From contig CAMPDV010000293.1 in the NCBI GenBank assembly GCA_946699065.1, positions 124,001 through 188,000 of the forward strand: DNA of 64,000 nucleotides, written 5' to 3'. The notes beneath the pieces were generated by a model. It did no database searches, was not told where the DNA came from, and saw only the letters and a list, made by a program, of their open reading frames with translations. Position 1 is the stretch's first letter. Each line of letters begins with the position of its first letter. Shown here in pieces: positions 43,730-60,842 of the stretch. The position numbers were made by a program, and so were the translations under genes. The DNA comes from Loxodes magnus. Its lineage: Eukaryota; Ciliophora; Karyorelictea; Loxodida; Loxodidae.

Positions 43730-44341
43730 TCATACATAACTAGTGTGACCACTCATGGTCTTACAGGTACCTGTCTTGACGTCCCATAGTCTCACCGTAG
43801 AATCATGACTTCCCGATACGATGAACTCTGAATCACTGGATATAGCCACAGATCTTACAGAATTTGTGTGACCACTCATGGTCTTACAGGTACCTGTCTT
43901 GACGTCCCATAGTCTCACCGTATTATCTCTACTTCCCGATACGATGAACTCTGAATCACTGGATATAGCCACAGATCTTACAGAATTTGTGTGACCACTC
44001 ATGGTCTTACAGGTACCTGTCTTGACGTTCCATAGTCTCACCGTAGAATCATGACTTCCCGATGCGATGAACTCTGAATCACTGGATATAGCCACAGATC
44101 TTACAGAATTTGTGTGACCACTCATGGTCTTACAGGTACCTGTCTTGACGTTCCATAGTCTCACCGTATTATCTCTACTTCCCGATACGATGAACTCTGA
44201 ATCACTGGATATAGCCACAGATCTTACAGAATTTGTGTGACCACTCATGGTCTTACAGGTACCTGTCTTGACGTCCCATAGTCTCACCGTAGAATCATGA
44301 CTTCCCGATACGATGAACTCTGAATCACTGGATATAGCCAC
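43730..44341 (-). CDS. Open run of about 5 WD40 blades, NSVRS type
   Basis: 203 codons, five blades nearly all NSVRS with HDS or RDN turns. One FIASGS blade (Val to Ala) sits near 44072, next to a GATGCG version of the anchor that is shared with a blade near 42096. It ends in SYV followed by TAA in the next unit, a stop in a variable codon. Independent gene status is unlikely. Confidence 0.3.
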   Translation of the reverse strand: MAISSDSEFIVSGSHDSTVRLWDVKTGTCKTMSGHTNSVRSVAISSDSEFIVSGSRDNTVRLWNVKTGTCKTMSGHTNSVRSVAISSDSEFIASGSHDSTVRLWNVKTGTCKTMSGHTNSVRSVAISSDSEFIVSGSRDNTVRLWDVKTGTCKTMSGHTNSVRSVAISSDSEFIVSGSHDSTVRLWDVKTGTCKTMSGHTSYV

Positions 44342-44542
44342 AGCTTATACATAACTAGTGTGACCACTCATGGTCTTACAGGTACCTGTCTTGACGTTCC
44401 ATAGTCTCACCGTATTATCTCTACTTCCCGATACGATGAACTCTGAATCACTGGATATAGCCACAGATCATACATAATCTGTGTGACCACTCATGGTCTT
44501 AAAGGTACCTGTCTTGACGTTCCATAGTCTCACCGTCTTATC

Positions 44543-45271
44543 TCAACTTCCCGATACGATGAACTCTGAATCACTGGATATAGCCACAGATGATACAGAA
44601 TTTGTGTGACCACTCATGGTCTTACAGGTACCTGTCTTGACGTTCCATAGTCTCACCGTCTCATCATCACTTCCCGATACGATGAACTCTGAATCACTGG
44701 ATATAGCCACAGATAATACATAACTAGTGTGACCACTCATGGTCTTACAGGTACCTGTCTTGACGTTCCATAGTCTCACCGTATTATCTCTACTTCCCGA
44801 TACGATGAACTCTGAATCACTTGATATAGCCACAGATCTTACAGAATTTGTGTGACCACTCATGGTCTTACAGGTACCTGTCTTGACGTCCCATAGTCTC
44901 ACCGTAGAATCATGACTTCCCGATACGATGAACTCTGAATCACTTGATATAGCCACAGATCTTACAGAATTTGTGTGACCACTCATGGTCTTACAGGTAC
45001 CTGTCTTGACGTCCCATAGTCTCACCGTAGAATCATGACTTCCCGATACGATGAACTCTGAATCACTTGATATAGCCACAGATCTTACAGAATTTGTGTG
45101 ACCACTCATGGTCTTACAGGTACCTGTCTTGACGTCCCATAGTCTCACCGTAGAATCATGACTTCCCGATACGATGAACTCTGAATCACTTGATATAGCC
45201 ACAGATCTTACAGAATTTGTGTGACCACTCATGGTCTTACAGGTACCTGTCTTGACGTCCCATAGTCTCAC
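44543..45271 (-). CDS. Open run of about 6 WD40 blades with identical triplet
   Basis: 242 codons. Blades two to four are three consecutive NSVRS/HDS/WDV units that are identical at the DNA level, followed by an RDN and a DDE blade. It begins at the Met before RLWDV, where Val of TVRLW should be, so the start is not convincing. The trimer suggests very recent unequal exchange. It is flanked by TGA and TAG turns. Confidence 0.3.
   Translation of the reverse strand: MRLWDVKTGTCKTMSGHTNSVRSVAISSDSEFIVSGSHDSTVRLWDVKTGTCKTMSGHTNSVRSVAISSDSEFIVSGSHDSTVRLWDVKTGTCKTMSGHTNSVRSVAISSDSEFIVSGSHDSTVRLWDVKTGTCKTMSGHTNSVRSVAISSDSEFIVSGSRDNTVRLWNVKTGTCKTMSGHTSYVLSVAISSDSEFIVSGSDDETVRLWNVKTGTCKTMSGHTNSVSSVAISSDSEFIVSGS
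44884..45252 (-). repeat. Three identical consecutive 123-bp units
   Basis: Three units in a row are base-for-base alike by eye: NSVRS, HDS, WDV and the TCA serine marker. This is the clearest single-unit amplification in the window. Confidence 0.85.
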
Positions 45272-47482
45272 TGTCTAATCATAACTTCCCGATACGATGA
45301 ACTCTGAATCACTGGATATAGCCACAGATAATACATAATCTGTGTGACCACTCATGGTCTTACAGGTACCTGTCTTGACGTCCCATAGTCTCACCGTCTC
45401 ATCTCTACTTCCCGATACGATGAACTCTGAATCACTGGATATAGCCACAGATGATACAGATCTAGTGTGACCACTCATGGTCTTAAAGGTACCTGTCTTG
45501 ACGTTCCATAGTCTCACCGTCTCATCTCTACTTCCCGATACGATGAACTCTGAATCACTGGATATAGCCACAGATCATACATAATTTGTGTGACCACTCA
45601 TGGTCTTACAGGTACCTGTCTTGACGTTCCATAGTCTCACCGTATTATCTCTACTTCCCGATACGATGAACTCTGAATCACTGGATATAGCCACAGATCA
45701 TACATAATCTGTGTGACCACTCATGGTCTTACAGGTACCTGTCTTGACGTTCCATAGTCTCACCGTATTATATCTACTTCCCGATACGATGAACTCTGAA
45801 TCACTGGATATAGCCACAGATCATACATAATTTGTGTGACCACTCATGGTCTTACAGGTACCTGTCTTGACGTTCCATAGTCTCACTGTCTAATCATGAC
45901 TTCCCGATACGATGAACTCTGAATCACTGGATATAGCCACAGATCTTACAGAATTTGTGTGACCACTCATGGTCTTACAGGTACCTGTCTTGACGTTCCA
46001 TAGTCTCACCGTCTCATCATCACTTCCCGATACGATGAACTCTGAATCACTGGATATAGCCACAGATCTTACAGAATTTGTGTGACCACTCATGGTCTTA
46101 CAGGTACCTGTCTTGACGTCCCATAGTCTCACCGTATTATCTCTACTTCCCGATACGATGAACTCTGAATCACTGGATATAGCCACAGATCATACATAAT
46201 CTGTGTGACCACTCATGGTCTTACAGGTACCTGTCTTGACGTTCCATAGTCTCACCGTCTCATCTCTACTTCCCGATACGATGAACTCTGAATCACTGGA
46301 TATAGCCACAGATCATACATAACTAGTGTGACCACTCATGGTCTTACAGGTACCTGTCTTGACGTTCCATAGTCTCACCGTCTTATCTCTACTTCCCGAT
46401 ACGATGAACTCTGAATCACTGGATATAGCCACAGATGATACAGAATTTGTGTGACCACTCATGGTCTTACAGGTACCTGTCTTGACGTTCCATAGTCTCA
46501 CCGTATTATCTCTACTTCCCGATACGATGAACTCTGAATCACTGGATATAGCCACAGATCATACATAATCTGTGTGACCACTCATGGTCTTACAGGTACC
46601 TGTCTTGACGTTCCATAGTCTCACTGTCTAATCATAACTTCCCGATACGATGAACTCTGAATCACTGGATATAGCCACAGATAATACATAACTAGTGTGA
46701 CCACTCATGGTCTTACAGGTACCTGTCTTGACGTTCCATAGTCTCACCGTATTATCTCTACTTCCCGATACGATGAACTCTGAATCACTGGATATAGCCA
46801 CAGCATATACATGACTAGTGTGACCACTCATGGTCTTACAGGTACCTGTCTTGACGTTCCATAGTCTCACCGTATTATCTCTACTTCCCGATACGATGAA
46901 CTCTGAATCACTGGATATAGCCACAGATAATACATAACTAGTGTGACCACTCATGGTCTTACAGGTACCTGTCTTGACGTTCCATAGTCTCACCGTATTA
47001 TCTCTACTTCCCGATACGATGAACTCTGAATCACTGGATATAGCCACAGATCATACATAATCTGTGTGACCACTCATGGTCTTACAGGTACCTGTCTTGA
47101 CGTTCCATAGTCTCACCGTCTCATCTCTACTTCCCGATACGATGAACTCTGAATCACTTGATATAGCCACAGATCTTACAGAATTTGTGTGACCACTCAT
47201 GGTCTTACAGGTACCTGTCTTGACGTCCCATAGTCTCACCGTAGAATCATGACTTCCCGATACGATGAACTCTGAATCACTGGATATAGCCACAGCTTAT
47301 ACATAACTAGTGTGACCACTCATGGTCTTACAGGTACCTGTCTTGACGTCCCATAGTCTCACCGTAGAATCATGACTTCCCGATACGATGAACTCTGAAT
47401 CACTTGATATAGCCACAGATAATACATAATTTGTGTGACCACTCATGGTCTTACAGGTACCTGTCTTGACGTTCCATAGTCT

Positions 47483-49509
<2,027 letters not shown>

Positions 49510-52500
49510 CTTATACATAACTAGCGTGACCACTCATGGTCTTACAGGTACCTGTCTTGACGTCCCATAGTCTCACCGTAGAATCATGACTTCCCGATAC
49601 GATGAACTCTGAATCACTTGATATAGCCACAGATCATACATAATCTGTGTGACCACTCATGGTCTTACAGGTACCTGTCTTGACGTCCCATAGTCTCACC
49701 GTATTATCTCTACTTCCCGATACGATGAACTCTGAATCACTGGATATAGCCACAGATCATACATAATCTGTGTGACCACTCATGGTCTTACAGGTACCTG
49801 TCTTGACGTTCCATAGTCTCACCGTCTCATCTCTACTTCCCGATACGATGAACTCTGAATCACTGGATATAGCCACAGATCATACATAACTAGTGTGACC
49901 ACTCATGGTCTTACAGGTACCTGTCTTGACGTCCCATAGTCTCACCGTAGAATCATGACTTCCCGATACGATGAACTCTGAATCACTTGATATAGCCACA
50001 GATCTTACAGAATTTGTGTGACCACTCATGGTCTTACAGGTACCTGTCTTGACGTCCCATAGTCTCACCGTAGAATCATGACTTCCCGATACGATGAACT
50101 CTGAATCACTGGATATAGCCACAGCTTATACATAACTAGTGTGACCACTCATGGTCTTACAGGTACCTGTCTTGACGTCCCATAGTCTCACCGTATTATC
50201 TCTACTTCCCGATACGATGAACTCTGAATCACTTGATATAGCCACAGATCATACAGAACTAGTGTGACCACTCATGGTCTTACAGGTACCTGTCTTGACG
50301 TCCCATAGTCTCACCGTAGAATCATAACTTCCCGATACGATGAACTCTGAATCACTGGATATAGCCACAGATTATACAGAATCAGTGTGACCACTCATGG
50401 TCTTACAGGTACCTGTCTTGACGTCCCATAGTCTCACCGTAGAATCATGACTTCCCGATACGATGAACTCTGAATCACTTGATATAGCCACAGATAATAC
50501 ATAATTTGTGTGACCACTCATGGTCTTACAGGTACCTGTCTTGACGTTCCATAGTCTCACCGTATTATCTCTACTTCCCGATACGATGAACTCTGAATCA
50601 CTGGATATAGCCACAGCTTATACATAACTAGTGTGACCACTCATGGTCTTACAGGTACCTGTCTTGACGTCCCATAGTCTCACCGTAGAATCATGACTTC
50701 CCGATACGATGAACTCTGAATCACTTGATATAGCCACAGATCTTACAGAATTTGTGTGACCACTCATGGTCTTACAGGTACCTGTCTTGACGTTCCATAG
50801 TCTCACCGTATTATCTCTACTTCCCGATACGATGAACTCTGAATCACTGGATATAGCCACATATAATACAGAATTTGTGTGACCACTCATGGTCTTACAG
50901 GTACCTGTCTTGACGTTCCATAGTCTCACCGTCTTATCTCAACTTCCCGATACGATGAACTCTGAATCACTGGATATAGCCACAGATAATACATAATCTG
51001 TGTGACCACTCATGGTCTTACAGGTACCTGTCTTGACGTTCCATAGTCTCACCGTCTCATCTCTACTTCCCGATACGATGAACTCTGAATCACTGGATAT
51101 AGCAACAGCTTATACATAACTAGTGTGAACACTCATGGTCTTACAGGTACCTGTCTTGACGTCCCATAGTCTCACCGTAGAATCATGACTTCCCGATACG
51201 ATGAACTCTGAATCACTGGATATAGCCACAGATAATACATAATCTGTGTGACCACTCATGGTCTTACAGGTACCTGTCTTGACGTTCCATAGTCTCACCG
51301 TCTCATCTCTACTTCCCGATACGATGAACTCTGAATCACTTGATATAGCCACAGATCATACATAACTAGTGTGACCACTCATGGTCTTACAGGTACCTGT
51401 CTTGACGTTCCATAGTCTCACTGTCTAATCATAACTTCCCGATACGATGAACTCTGAATCACTGGATATAGCCACAGATAATACATAACTAGTGTGACCA
51501 CTCATGGTCTTACAGGTACCTGTCTTGACGTTCCATAGTCTCACCGTCTCATCTCTACTTCCCGATACGATGAACTCTGAATCACTTGATATAGCCACAG
51601 ATAATACATAATCTGTGTGACCACTCATGGTCTTACAGGTACCTGTCTTGACGTCCCATAGTCTCACCGTCTTATCTCTACTTCCCGATACGATGAACTC
51701 TGAATCACTGGATATAGCCACAGATCTTACAGAATTTGTGTGACCACTCATGGTCTTACAGGTACCTGTCTTGACGTTCCATAGTCTCACCGTCTAATCT
51801 GCACTTACCGATACGATGAACTCTGAATCACTTGATATAGCCACAGATCATACAGAACTAGTGTGACCACTCATGGTCTTACAGGTACCTGTCTTGACGT
51901 CCCATAGTCTCACCGTAGAATCATAACTTCCCGATACGATGAACTCTGAATCACTGGATATAGCCACAGATTATACAGAATCAGTGTGACCACTCATGGT
52001 CTTACAGGTACCTGTCTTGACGTCCCATAGTCTCACCGTAGAATCATGACTTCCCGATACGATGAACTCTGAATCACTTGATATAGCCACAGATCTTACA
52101 GAATCAGTGTGACCGCTCATGGTCTTACAGGTACCTGTCTTGACGTTCCATAGTCTCACTGTCTAATCATAACTTCCCGATACGATGAACTCTGAATCAC
52201 TGGATATAGCCACAGATAATACAGAACTAGTGTGACCACTCATGGTCTTACAGGTACCTGTCTTGACGTTCCATAGTCTCACCGTCTCATCTCTACTTCC
52301 CGATACGATGAACTCTGAATCACTTGATATAGCCACAGATAATACATAATCTGTGTGACCACTCATGGTCTTACAGGTACCTGTCTTGACGTTCCATAGT
52401 CTCACCGTCTTATCTCTACTTCCCGATACGATGAACTCTGAATCACTGGATATAGCCACAGATAATACATAACTAGTGTGACCACTCATGGTCTTACAGG

Positions 52501-54319
52501 TACCTGTCTTGACGTTCCATAGTCTCACCGTCTTATCTCAACTTCCCGATACGATGAACTCTGAATCACTGGATATAGCCACAGATAATACATAATCTGT
52601 GTGACCACTCATGGTCTTACAGGTACCTGTCTTGACGTTCCATAGTCTCACCGTCTCATCTCTACTTCCCGATACGATGAACTCTGAATCACTGGATATA
52701 GCCACAGATGATACCTAACTAGTGTGACCACTCATGGTCTTACAGGTACCTGTCTTGACGTCCCATAGTCTCACCGTAGAATCATGACTTCCCGATACGA
52801 TGAACTCTGAATCACTGGATATAGCCACAGCTTATACATAACTAGTGTGACCACTCATGGTCTTACAGGTACCTGTCTTGACGTCCCATAGTCTCACCGT
52901 ATTATCTCTACTTCCCGATACGATGAACTCTGAATCACTTGATATAGCCACAGATCATACAGAACTAGTGTGACCACTCATGGTCTTACAGGTACCTGTC
53001 TTGACGTCCCATAGTCTCACCGTAGAATCATAACTTCCCGATACGATGAACTCTGAATCACTGGATATAGCCACAGATTATACAGAATCAGTGTGACCAC
53101 TCATGGTCTTACAGGTACCTGTCTTGACGTCCCATAGTCTCACCGTAGAATCATGACTTCCCGATACGATGAACTCTGAATCACTTGATATAGCCACAGA
53201 TAATACATAATTTGTGTGACCACTCATGGTCTTACAGGTACCTGTCTTGACGTTCCATAGTCTCACCGTCTCATCTCTACTTCCCGATACGATGAACTCT
53301 GAATCACTGGATATAGCCACAGCTTATACCTAACTAGTGTGACCACTCATGGTCTTACAGGTACCTGTCTTGACGTCCCATAGTCTCACCGTCTAATCAT
53401 AAATGCCCGATACGATGAACTCTGAATCACTGGATATAGCCACAGATAATACATAATCTGTGTGACCACTCATGGTCTTACAGGTACCTGTCTTGACGTT
53501 CCATAGTCTCACCGTAGAATCATGACTTCCCGATACGATGAACTCTGAATCACTGGATATAGCCACAGCTTATACATAACTAGTGTGACCACTCATGGTC
53601 TTACAGGTACCTGTCTTGACGTTCCATAGTCTCACCGTCTCATCTCTACTTCCCGATACGATGAACTCTGAATCACTTGATATAGCCACAGATCTTACAG
53701 AATTTGTGTGCCCACTCATGGTCTTACAGGTACCTGTCTTGACGTCCCATAGTCTCACCGTCTAATCATAAATGCCCGATACGATGAACTCTGAATCACT
53801 GGATATAGCCACAGATAATACATAACTAGTGTGACCACTCATGGTCTTACAGGTACCTGTCTTGACGTTCCATAGTCTCACCGTCTAATCTGCACTTCCC
53901 GATACGATGAACTCTGAATCACTGGATATAGCCACAGATAATACATAACTAGTGTGACCACTCATGGTCTTACAGGTACCTGTCTTGACGTTCCATAGTC
54001 TCACCGTCTTATCTCTACTTCCCGATACGATGAACTCTGAATCACTGGATATAGCCACAGATCATACATAATCTGTGTGACCACTCATGGTCTTACAGGT
54101 ACCTGTCTTGACGTTCCATAGTCTCACCGTCTCATCTCTACTTCCCGATACGATGAACTCTGAATCACTTGATATAGCCACAGATAATACATAATCTGTG
54201 TGACCACTCATGGTCTTACAGGTACCTGTCTTGACGTTCCATAGTCTCACCGTAGAATCATGACTTCCCGATACGATGAACTCTGAATCACTGGATATAG
54301 CCACAGATCATACATAACT

Positions 54320-57139
54320 AGTGTGACCACTCATGGTCTTACAGGTACCTGTCTTGACGTTCCATAGTCTCACCGTATTATCTCTACTTCCCGATACGAT
54401 GAACTCTGAATCACTGGATATAGCCACAGATGATACAGAATTTGTGTGACCACTCATGGTCTTACAGGTACCTGTCTTGACGTCCCATAGTCTCACCGTA
54501 GAATCATGACTTCCCGATACGATGAACTCTGAATCACTTGATATAGCCACAGATCTTACAGAATTTGTGTGACCACTCATGGTCTTACAGGTACCTGTCT
54601 TGACGTCCCATAGTCTCACCGTAGAATCATGACTTCCCGATACGATGAACTCTGAATCACTGGATATAGCCACAGCTTATACATAACTAGTGTGACCACT
54701 CATGGTCTTACAGGTACCTGTCTTGACGTCCCATAGTCTCACCGTAGAATCATGACTTCCCGATACGATGAACTCTGAATCACTTGATATAGCCACAGAT
54801 CATACATAATTTGTGTGACCACTCATGGTCTTACAGGTACCTGTCTTGACGTTCCATAGTCTCACCGTATTATCTCTACTTCCCGATACGATGAACTCTG
54901 AATCACTGGATATAGCAACAGCTTATAAATAATTAGTGTGACCACTCATGGTCTTACAGGTACCTGTCTTGACGTCCCATAGTCTCACCGTAGAATCATG
55001 ACTTCCCGATACGATGAACTCTGAATCACTTGATATAGCCACAGATAATACATAATTTGTGTGACCACTCATGGTCTTACAGGTACCTGTCTTGACGTTC
55101 CATAGTCTCACCGTATTATCTCTACTTCCCGATACGATGAACTCTGAATCACTGGATATAGCCACAGATAATACATAACTAGTGTGACCACTCATGGTCT
55201 TACAGGTACCTGTCTTGACGTTCCATAGTCTCACCGTCTCATCTCTACTTCCCGATACGATGAACTCTGAATCACTGGATATAGCCACAGATCATACATA
55301 ACTAGTGTGACCACTCATGGTCTTACAGGTACCTGTCTTGACGTCCCATAGTCTCACTGTCTAATCATAACTTCCCGATACGATGAACTCTGAATCACTT
55401 GATATAGCCACAGATCTTACAGAATTTGTGTGACCACTCATGGTCTTACAGGTACCTGTCTTGACGTCCCATAGTCTCACCGTAGAATCATGACTTCCCG
55501 ATACGATGAACTCTGAATCACTGGATATAGCCACAGCTTATACATAACTAGTGTGACCACTCATGGTCTTACAGGTACCTGTCTTGACGTCCCATAGTCT
55601 CACCGTAGAATCATGACTTCCCGATACGATGAACTCTGAATCACTGGATATAGCCACAGATGATACAGAATTTGTGTGACCACTCATGGTCTTACAGGTA
55701 CCTGTCTTGACGTTCCATAGTCTCACCGTCTTATCTCAACTTCCCGATACGATGAACTCTGAATCACTGGATATAGCCACAGATCTTACAGAATTTGTGT
55801 GACCACTCATGGTCTTACAGGTACCTGTCTTGACGTCCCATAGTCTCACCGTCTCATCTCTACTTCCCGATACGATGAACTCTGAATCACTGGATATAGC
55901 CACAGATCATACATAACTAGTGTGACCACTCATGGTCTTACAGGTACCTGTCTTGACGTTCCATAGTCTCACCGTATTATCTCTACTTCCCGATACGATG
56001 AACTCTGAATCACTGGATATAGCCACAGATGATACAGAATTTGTGTGACCACTCATGGTCTTACAGGTACCTGTCTTGACGTCCCATAGTCTCACCGTAG
56101 AATCATGACTTCCCGATACGATGAACTCTGAATCACTTGATATAGCCACAGATCTTACAGAATTTGTGTGACCACTCATGGTCTTACAGGTACCTGTCTT
56201 GACGTCCCATAGTCTCACCGTAGAATCATGACTTCCCGATACGATGAACTCTGAATCACTGGATATAGCCACAGCTTATACATAACTAGTGTGACCACTC
56301 ATGGTCTTACAGGTACCTGTCTTGACGTCCCATAGTCTCACCGTAGAATCATGACTTCCCGATACGATGAACTCTGAATCACTTGATATAGCCACAGATA
56401 ATACATAATTTGTGTGACCACTCATGGTCTTACAGGTACCTGTCTTGACGTTCCATAGTCTCACCGTATTATCTCTACTTCCCGATACGATGAACTCTGA
56501 ATCACTGGATATAGCAACAGCTTATAAATAATTAGTGTGACCACTCATGGTCTTACAGGTACCTGTCTTGACGTCCCATAGTCTCACCGTAGAATCATGA
56601 CTTCCCGATACGATGAACTCTGAATCACTTGATATAGCCACAGATAATACATAATTTGTGTGACCACTCATGGTCTTACAGGTACCTGTCTTGACGTTCC
56701 ATAGTCTCACCGTATTATCTCTACTTCCCGATACGATGAACTCTGAATCACTGGATATAGCCACAGATCATACATAATCTGTGTGACCACTCATGGTCTT
56801 ACAGGTACCTGTCTTGACGTTCCATAGTCTCACCGTCTCATCTCTACTTCCCGATACGATGAACTCTGAATCACTGGATATAGCCACAGATCATACATAA
56901 CTAGTGTGACCACTCATGGTCTTACAGGTACCTGTCTTGACGTCCCATAGTCTCACTGTCTAATCATAACTTCCCGATACGATGAACTCTGAATCACTTG
57001 ATATAGCCACAGATCTTACAGAATTTGTGTGACCACTCATGGTCTTACAGGTACCTGTCTTGACGTCCCATAGTCTCACCGTAGAATCATGACTTCCCGA
57101 TACGATGAACTCTGAATCACTGGATATAGCCACAGCTTA
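54320..57139 (-). repeat. 13-unit-offset duplication with unique AGCAACAG marker
   Basis: About ten units from 54320 to 55540 recur at 55919-57139 (offset 1599). Both carry the rare TAGCAACAGCTTATAAATAA cluster (54912 and 56511). At least two units differ (near 54802/56401 and 55170/56769), so the copies were edited after duplication. Confidence 0.83.
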
Positions 57140-60100
57140 TACATAACTAGTGTGACCACTCATGGTCTTACAGGTACCTGTCTTGACGTCCCATAGTCTC
57201 ACCGTAGAATCATGACTTCCCGATACGATGAACTCTGAATCACTTGATATAGCCACAGATAATACATAATCTGTGTGACCACTCATGGTCTTACAGGTAC
57301 CTGTCTTGACGTCCCATAGTCTCACCGTCTTATCTCAACTTCCCGATACGATGAACTCTGAATCACTGGATATAGCCACAGATAATACATAATCTGTGTG
57401 ACCACTCATGGTCTTACAGGTACCTGTCTTGACGTTCCATAGTCTCACCGTCTCATCTCTACTTCCCGATACGATGAACTCTGAATCACTGGATATAGCC
57501 ACAGATGATACAGAATTTGTGTGACCACTCATGGTCTTACAGGTACCTGTCTTGACGTTCCATAGTCTCACCGTCTTATCTCAACTTCCCGATACGATGA
57601 ACTCTGAATCACTGGATATAGCCACAGATCTTACAGAATTTGTGTGACCACTCATGGTCTTACAGGTACCTGTCTTGACGTCCCATAGTCTCACCGTCTC
57701 ATCTCTACTTCCCGATACGATGAACTCTGAATCACTGGATATAGCCACAGATCATACAGAATTTGTGTGACCACTCATGGTCTTACAGGTACCTGTCTTG
57801 ACGTTCCATAGTCTCACCGTCTTATCTCAACTTCCCGATACGATGAACTCTGAATCACTGGATATAGCCACAGATCTTACAGAATTTGTGTGACCACTCA
57901 TGGTCTTACAGGTACCTGTCTTGACGTTCCATAGTCTCACCGTCTCATCTCTACTTCCCGATACGATGAACTCTGAATCACTGGATATAGCCACAGATGA
58001 TACAGAATTTGTGTGAACACTCATGGTCTTACAGGTACCTGTCTTGACGTTCCATAGTCTCACTGTCTAATCATAACTTCCCGATACGATGAACTCTGAA
58101 TCACTGGATATAGCCACAGATAATACATAATCTGTGTGACCACTCATGGTCTTACAGGTACCTGTCTTGACGTCCCATAGTCTCACCGTCTTATCTCTAC
58201 TTCCCGATACGATGAACTCTGAATCACTTGATATAGCCACAGATAATACATAACTAGTGTGACCACTCATGGTCTTACAGGTACCTGTCTTGACGTTCCA
58301 TAGTCTCACCGTCTTATCTCTACTTCCCGATACGATGAACTCTGAATCACTGGATATAGCCACAGATAATACATAATCTGTGTGACCACTCATGGTCTTA
58401 CAGGTACCTGTCTTGACGTTCCATAGTCTCACCGTCTCATCTCTACTTCCCGATACGATGAACTCTGAATCACTGGATATAGCCACAGATAATACATAAT
58501 CTGTGTGACCACTCATGGTCTTACAGGTACCTGTCTTGACGTCCCATAGTCTCACCGTCTAATCATAAATGCCCGATACGATGAACTCTGAATCACTGGA
58601 TATAGCCACAGATGATACCTAACTAGTGTGACCACTCATGGTCTTACAGGTACCTGTCTTGACGTCCCATAGTCTCACCGTCTAATCATAAATGCCCGAT
58701 ACGATGAACTCTGAATCACTGGATATAGCCACAGATGATACCTAACTAGTGTGACCACTCATGGTCTTACAGGTACCTGTCTTGACGTTCCATAGTCTCA
58801 CCGTATTATCTCTACTTCCCGATACGATGAACTCTGAATCACTGGATATAGCCACAGATCTTACAGAATTTGTGTGACCACTCATGGTCTTACAGGTACC
58901 TGTCTTGACGTTCCATAGTCTCACCGTCTCATCTCTACTTCCCGATACGATGAACTCTGAATCACTGGATATAGCCACAGATGATACAGAATTTGTGTGA
59001 ACACTCATGGTCTTACAGGTACCTGTCTTGACGTTCCATAGTCTCACCGTCTTATCTCAACTTCCCGATACGATGAACTCTGAATCACTGGATATAGCCA
59101 CAGATAATACATAATCTGTGTGACCACTCATGGTCTTACAGGTACCTGTCTTGACGTCCCATAGTCTCACCGTCTTATCTCTACTTCCCGATACGATGAA
59201 CTCTGAATCACTGGATATAGCCACAGATCATACATAATCTGTGTGACCACTCATGGTCTTACAGGTACCTGTCTTGACGTCCCATAGTCTCACCGTATAA
59301 TCTTCACTTCCCGATACGATGAACTCTGAATCACTGGATATAGCCACAGCATATACAGAATCTGTGTGACCACTCATGGTCTTACAGGTACCTGTCTTGA
59401 CGTTCCATAGTCTCACCGTCTCATCTCTACTTCCCGATACGATGAACTCTGAATCACTGGATATAGCCACAGATCATACATAACTAGTGTGACCACTCAT
59501 GGTCTTACAGGTACCTGTCTTGACGTCCCATAGTCTCACCGTCTAATCTGCACTTCCCGATACGATGAACTCTGAATCACTTGATATAGCCACAGATAAT
59601 ACATAATCTGTGTGACCGCTCATGGTCTTACAGGTACCTGTCTTGACGTTCCATAGTCTCACCGTATTAATTCTACTTCCCGATACGATGAACTCTGAAT
59701 CACTGGATATAGCCACAGATCATACATAACTAGTGTGACCACTCATGGTCTTACAGGTACCTGTCTTGACGTCTTATAATCTCACCGTAGAATCATGACT
59801 TCCCGATACGATGAACTCTGAATCACTTGATATAGCCACAGATCATACATAATTTGTGTGACCACTCATGGTCTTACAGGTACCTGTCTTGACGTTCCAT
59901 AGTCTCACCGTCTTATCTCAACTTCCCGATACGATGAACTCTGAATCACTGGATATAGCCACAGATCTTACAGAATTTGTGTGACCACTCATGGTCTTAC
60001 AGGTACCTGTCTTGACGTTCCATAGTCTCACCGTCTTATCTCTACTTCCCGATACGATGAACTCTGAATCACTTGATATAGCCACAGATAATACATAATC

Positions 60101-60835
60101 TGTGTGACCACTCATGGTCTTACAGATACCTGTCTTGACGTCCCATAGTCTCACTGTCTAATCATAACTTCCCGATACGATGAACTCTGAATCACTTGAT
60201 ATAGCCACAGATAATACATAATCTGTGTGACCACTCATGGTCTTACAGGTACCTGTCTTGACGTCCCATAGTCTCACCGTCTTATCTCTACTTCCCGATA
60301 CGATGAACTCTGAATCACTGGATATAGCCACAGATCTTACAGAATTTGTGTGACCACTCATGGTCTTACAGGTACCTGTCTTGACGTTCCATAGTCTCAC
60401 CGTAGAATCATGACTTCCCGATACGATGAACTCTGAATCACTTGATATAGCCACAGATCTTACAGAATTTGTGTGACCACTCATGGTCTTACAGGTACCT
60501 GTCTTGACGTTCCATAGTCTCACCGTCTTATCTCTACTTCCCGATACGATGAACTCTGAATCACTGGATATAGCCACAGATAATACATAATCTGTGTGAC
60601 CACTCATGGTCTTACAGGTACCTGTCTTGACGTCCCATAGTCTCACCGTCTCATCATCAGTTCCCGATACGATGAACTCTGAATCACTGGATATAGCCAC
60701 AGCAAATACCTAACCTGTGTGACCACTCATGGTCTTACAGATACCTGTCTTGACGTTCCATAGTCTCACCGTATTATCTCTACTTCCCGATACGATGAAC
60801 TCTGAATCACTGGATATAGCCACAGATAATACATA

Positions 60836-60841
60836 ATCTAG

Positions 60842-60842
<1 letters not shown>
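60836..60842. other. Frame break: one-base insertion
   Basis: ATAATCTAGTGTG in place of ATAATCTGTGTG, in the variable strand a cluster. It looks like a fusion of the AATCTGTG and AACTAGTG variants, as unequal exchange or template switching would give. It is unique in the window. Confidence 0.85.
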
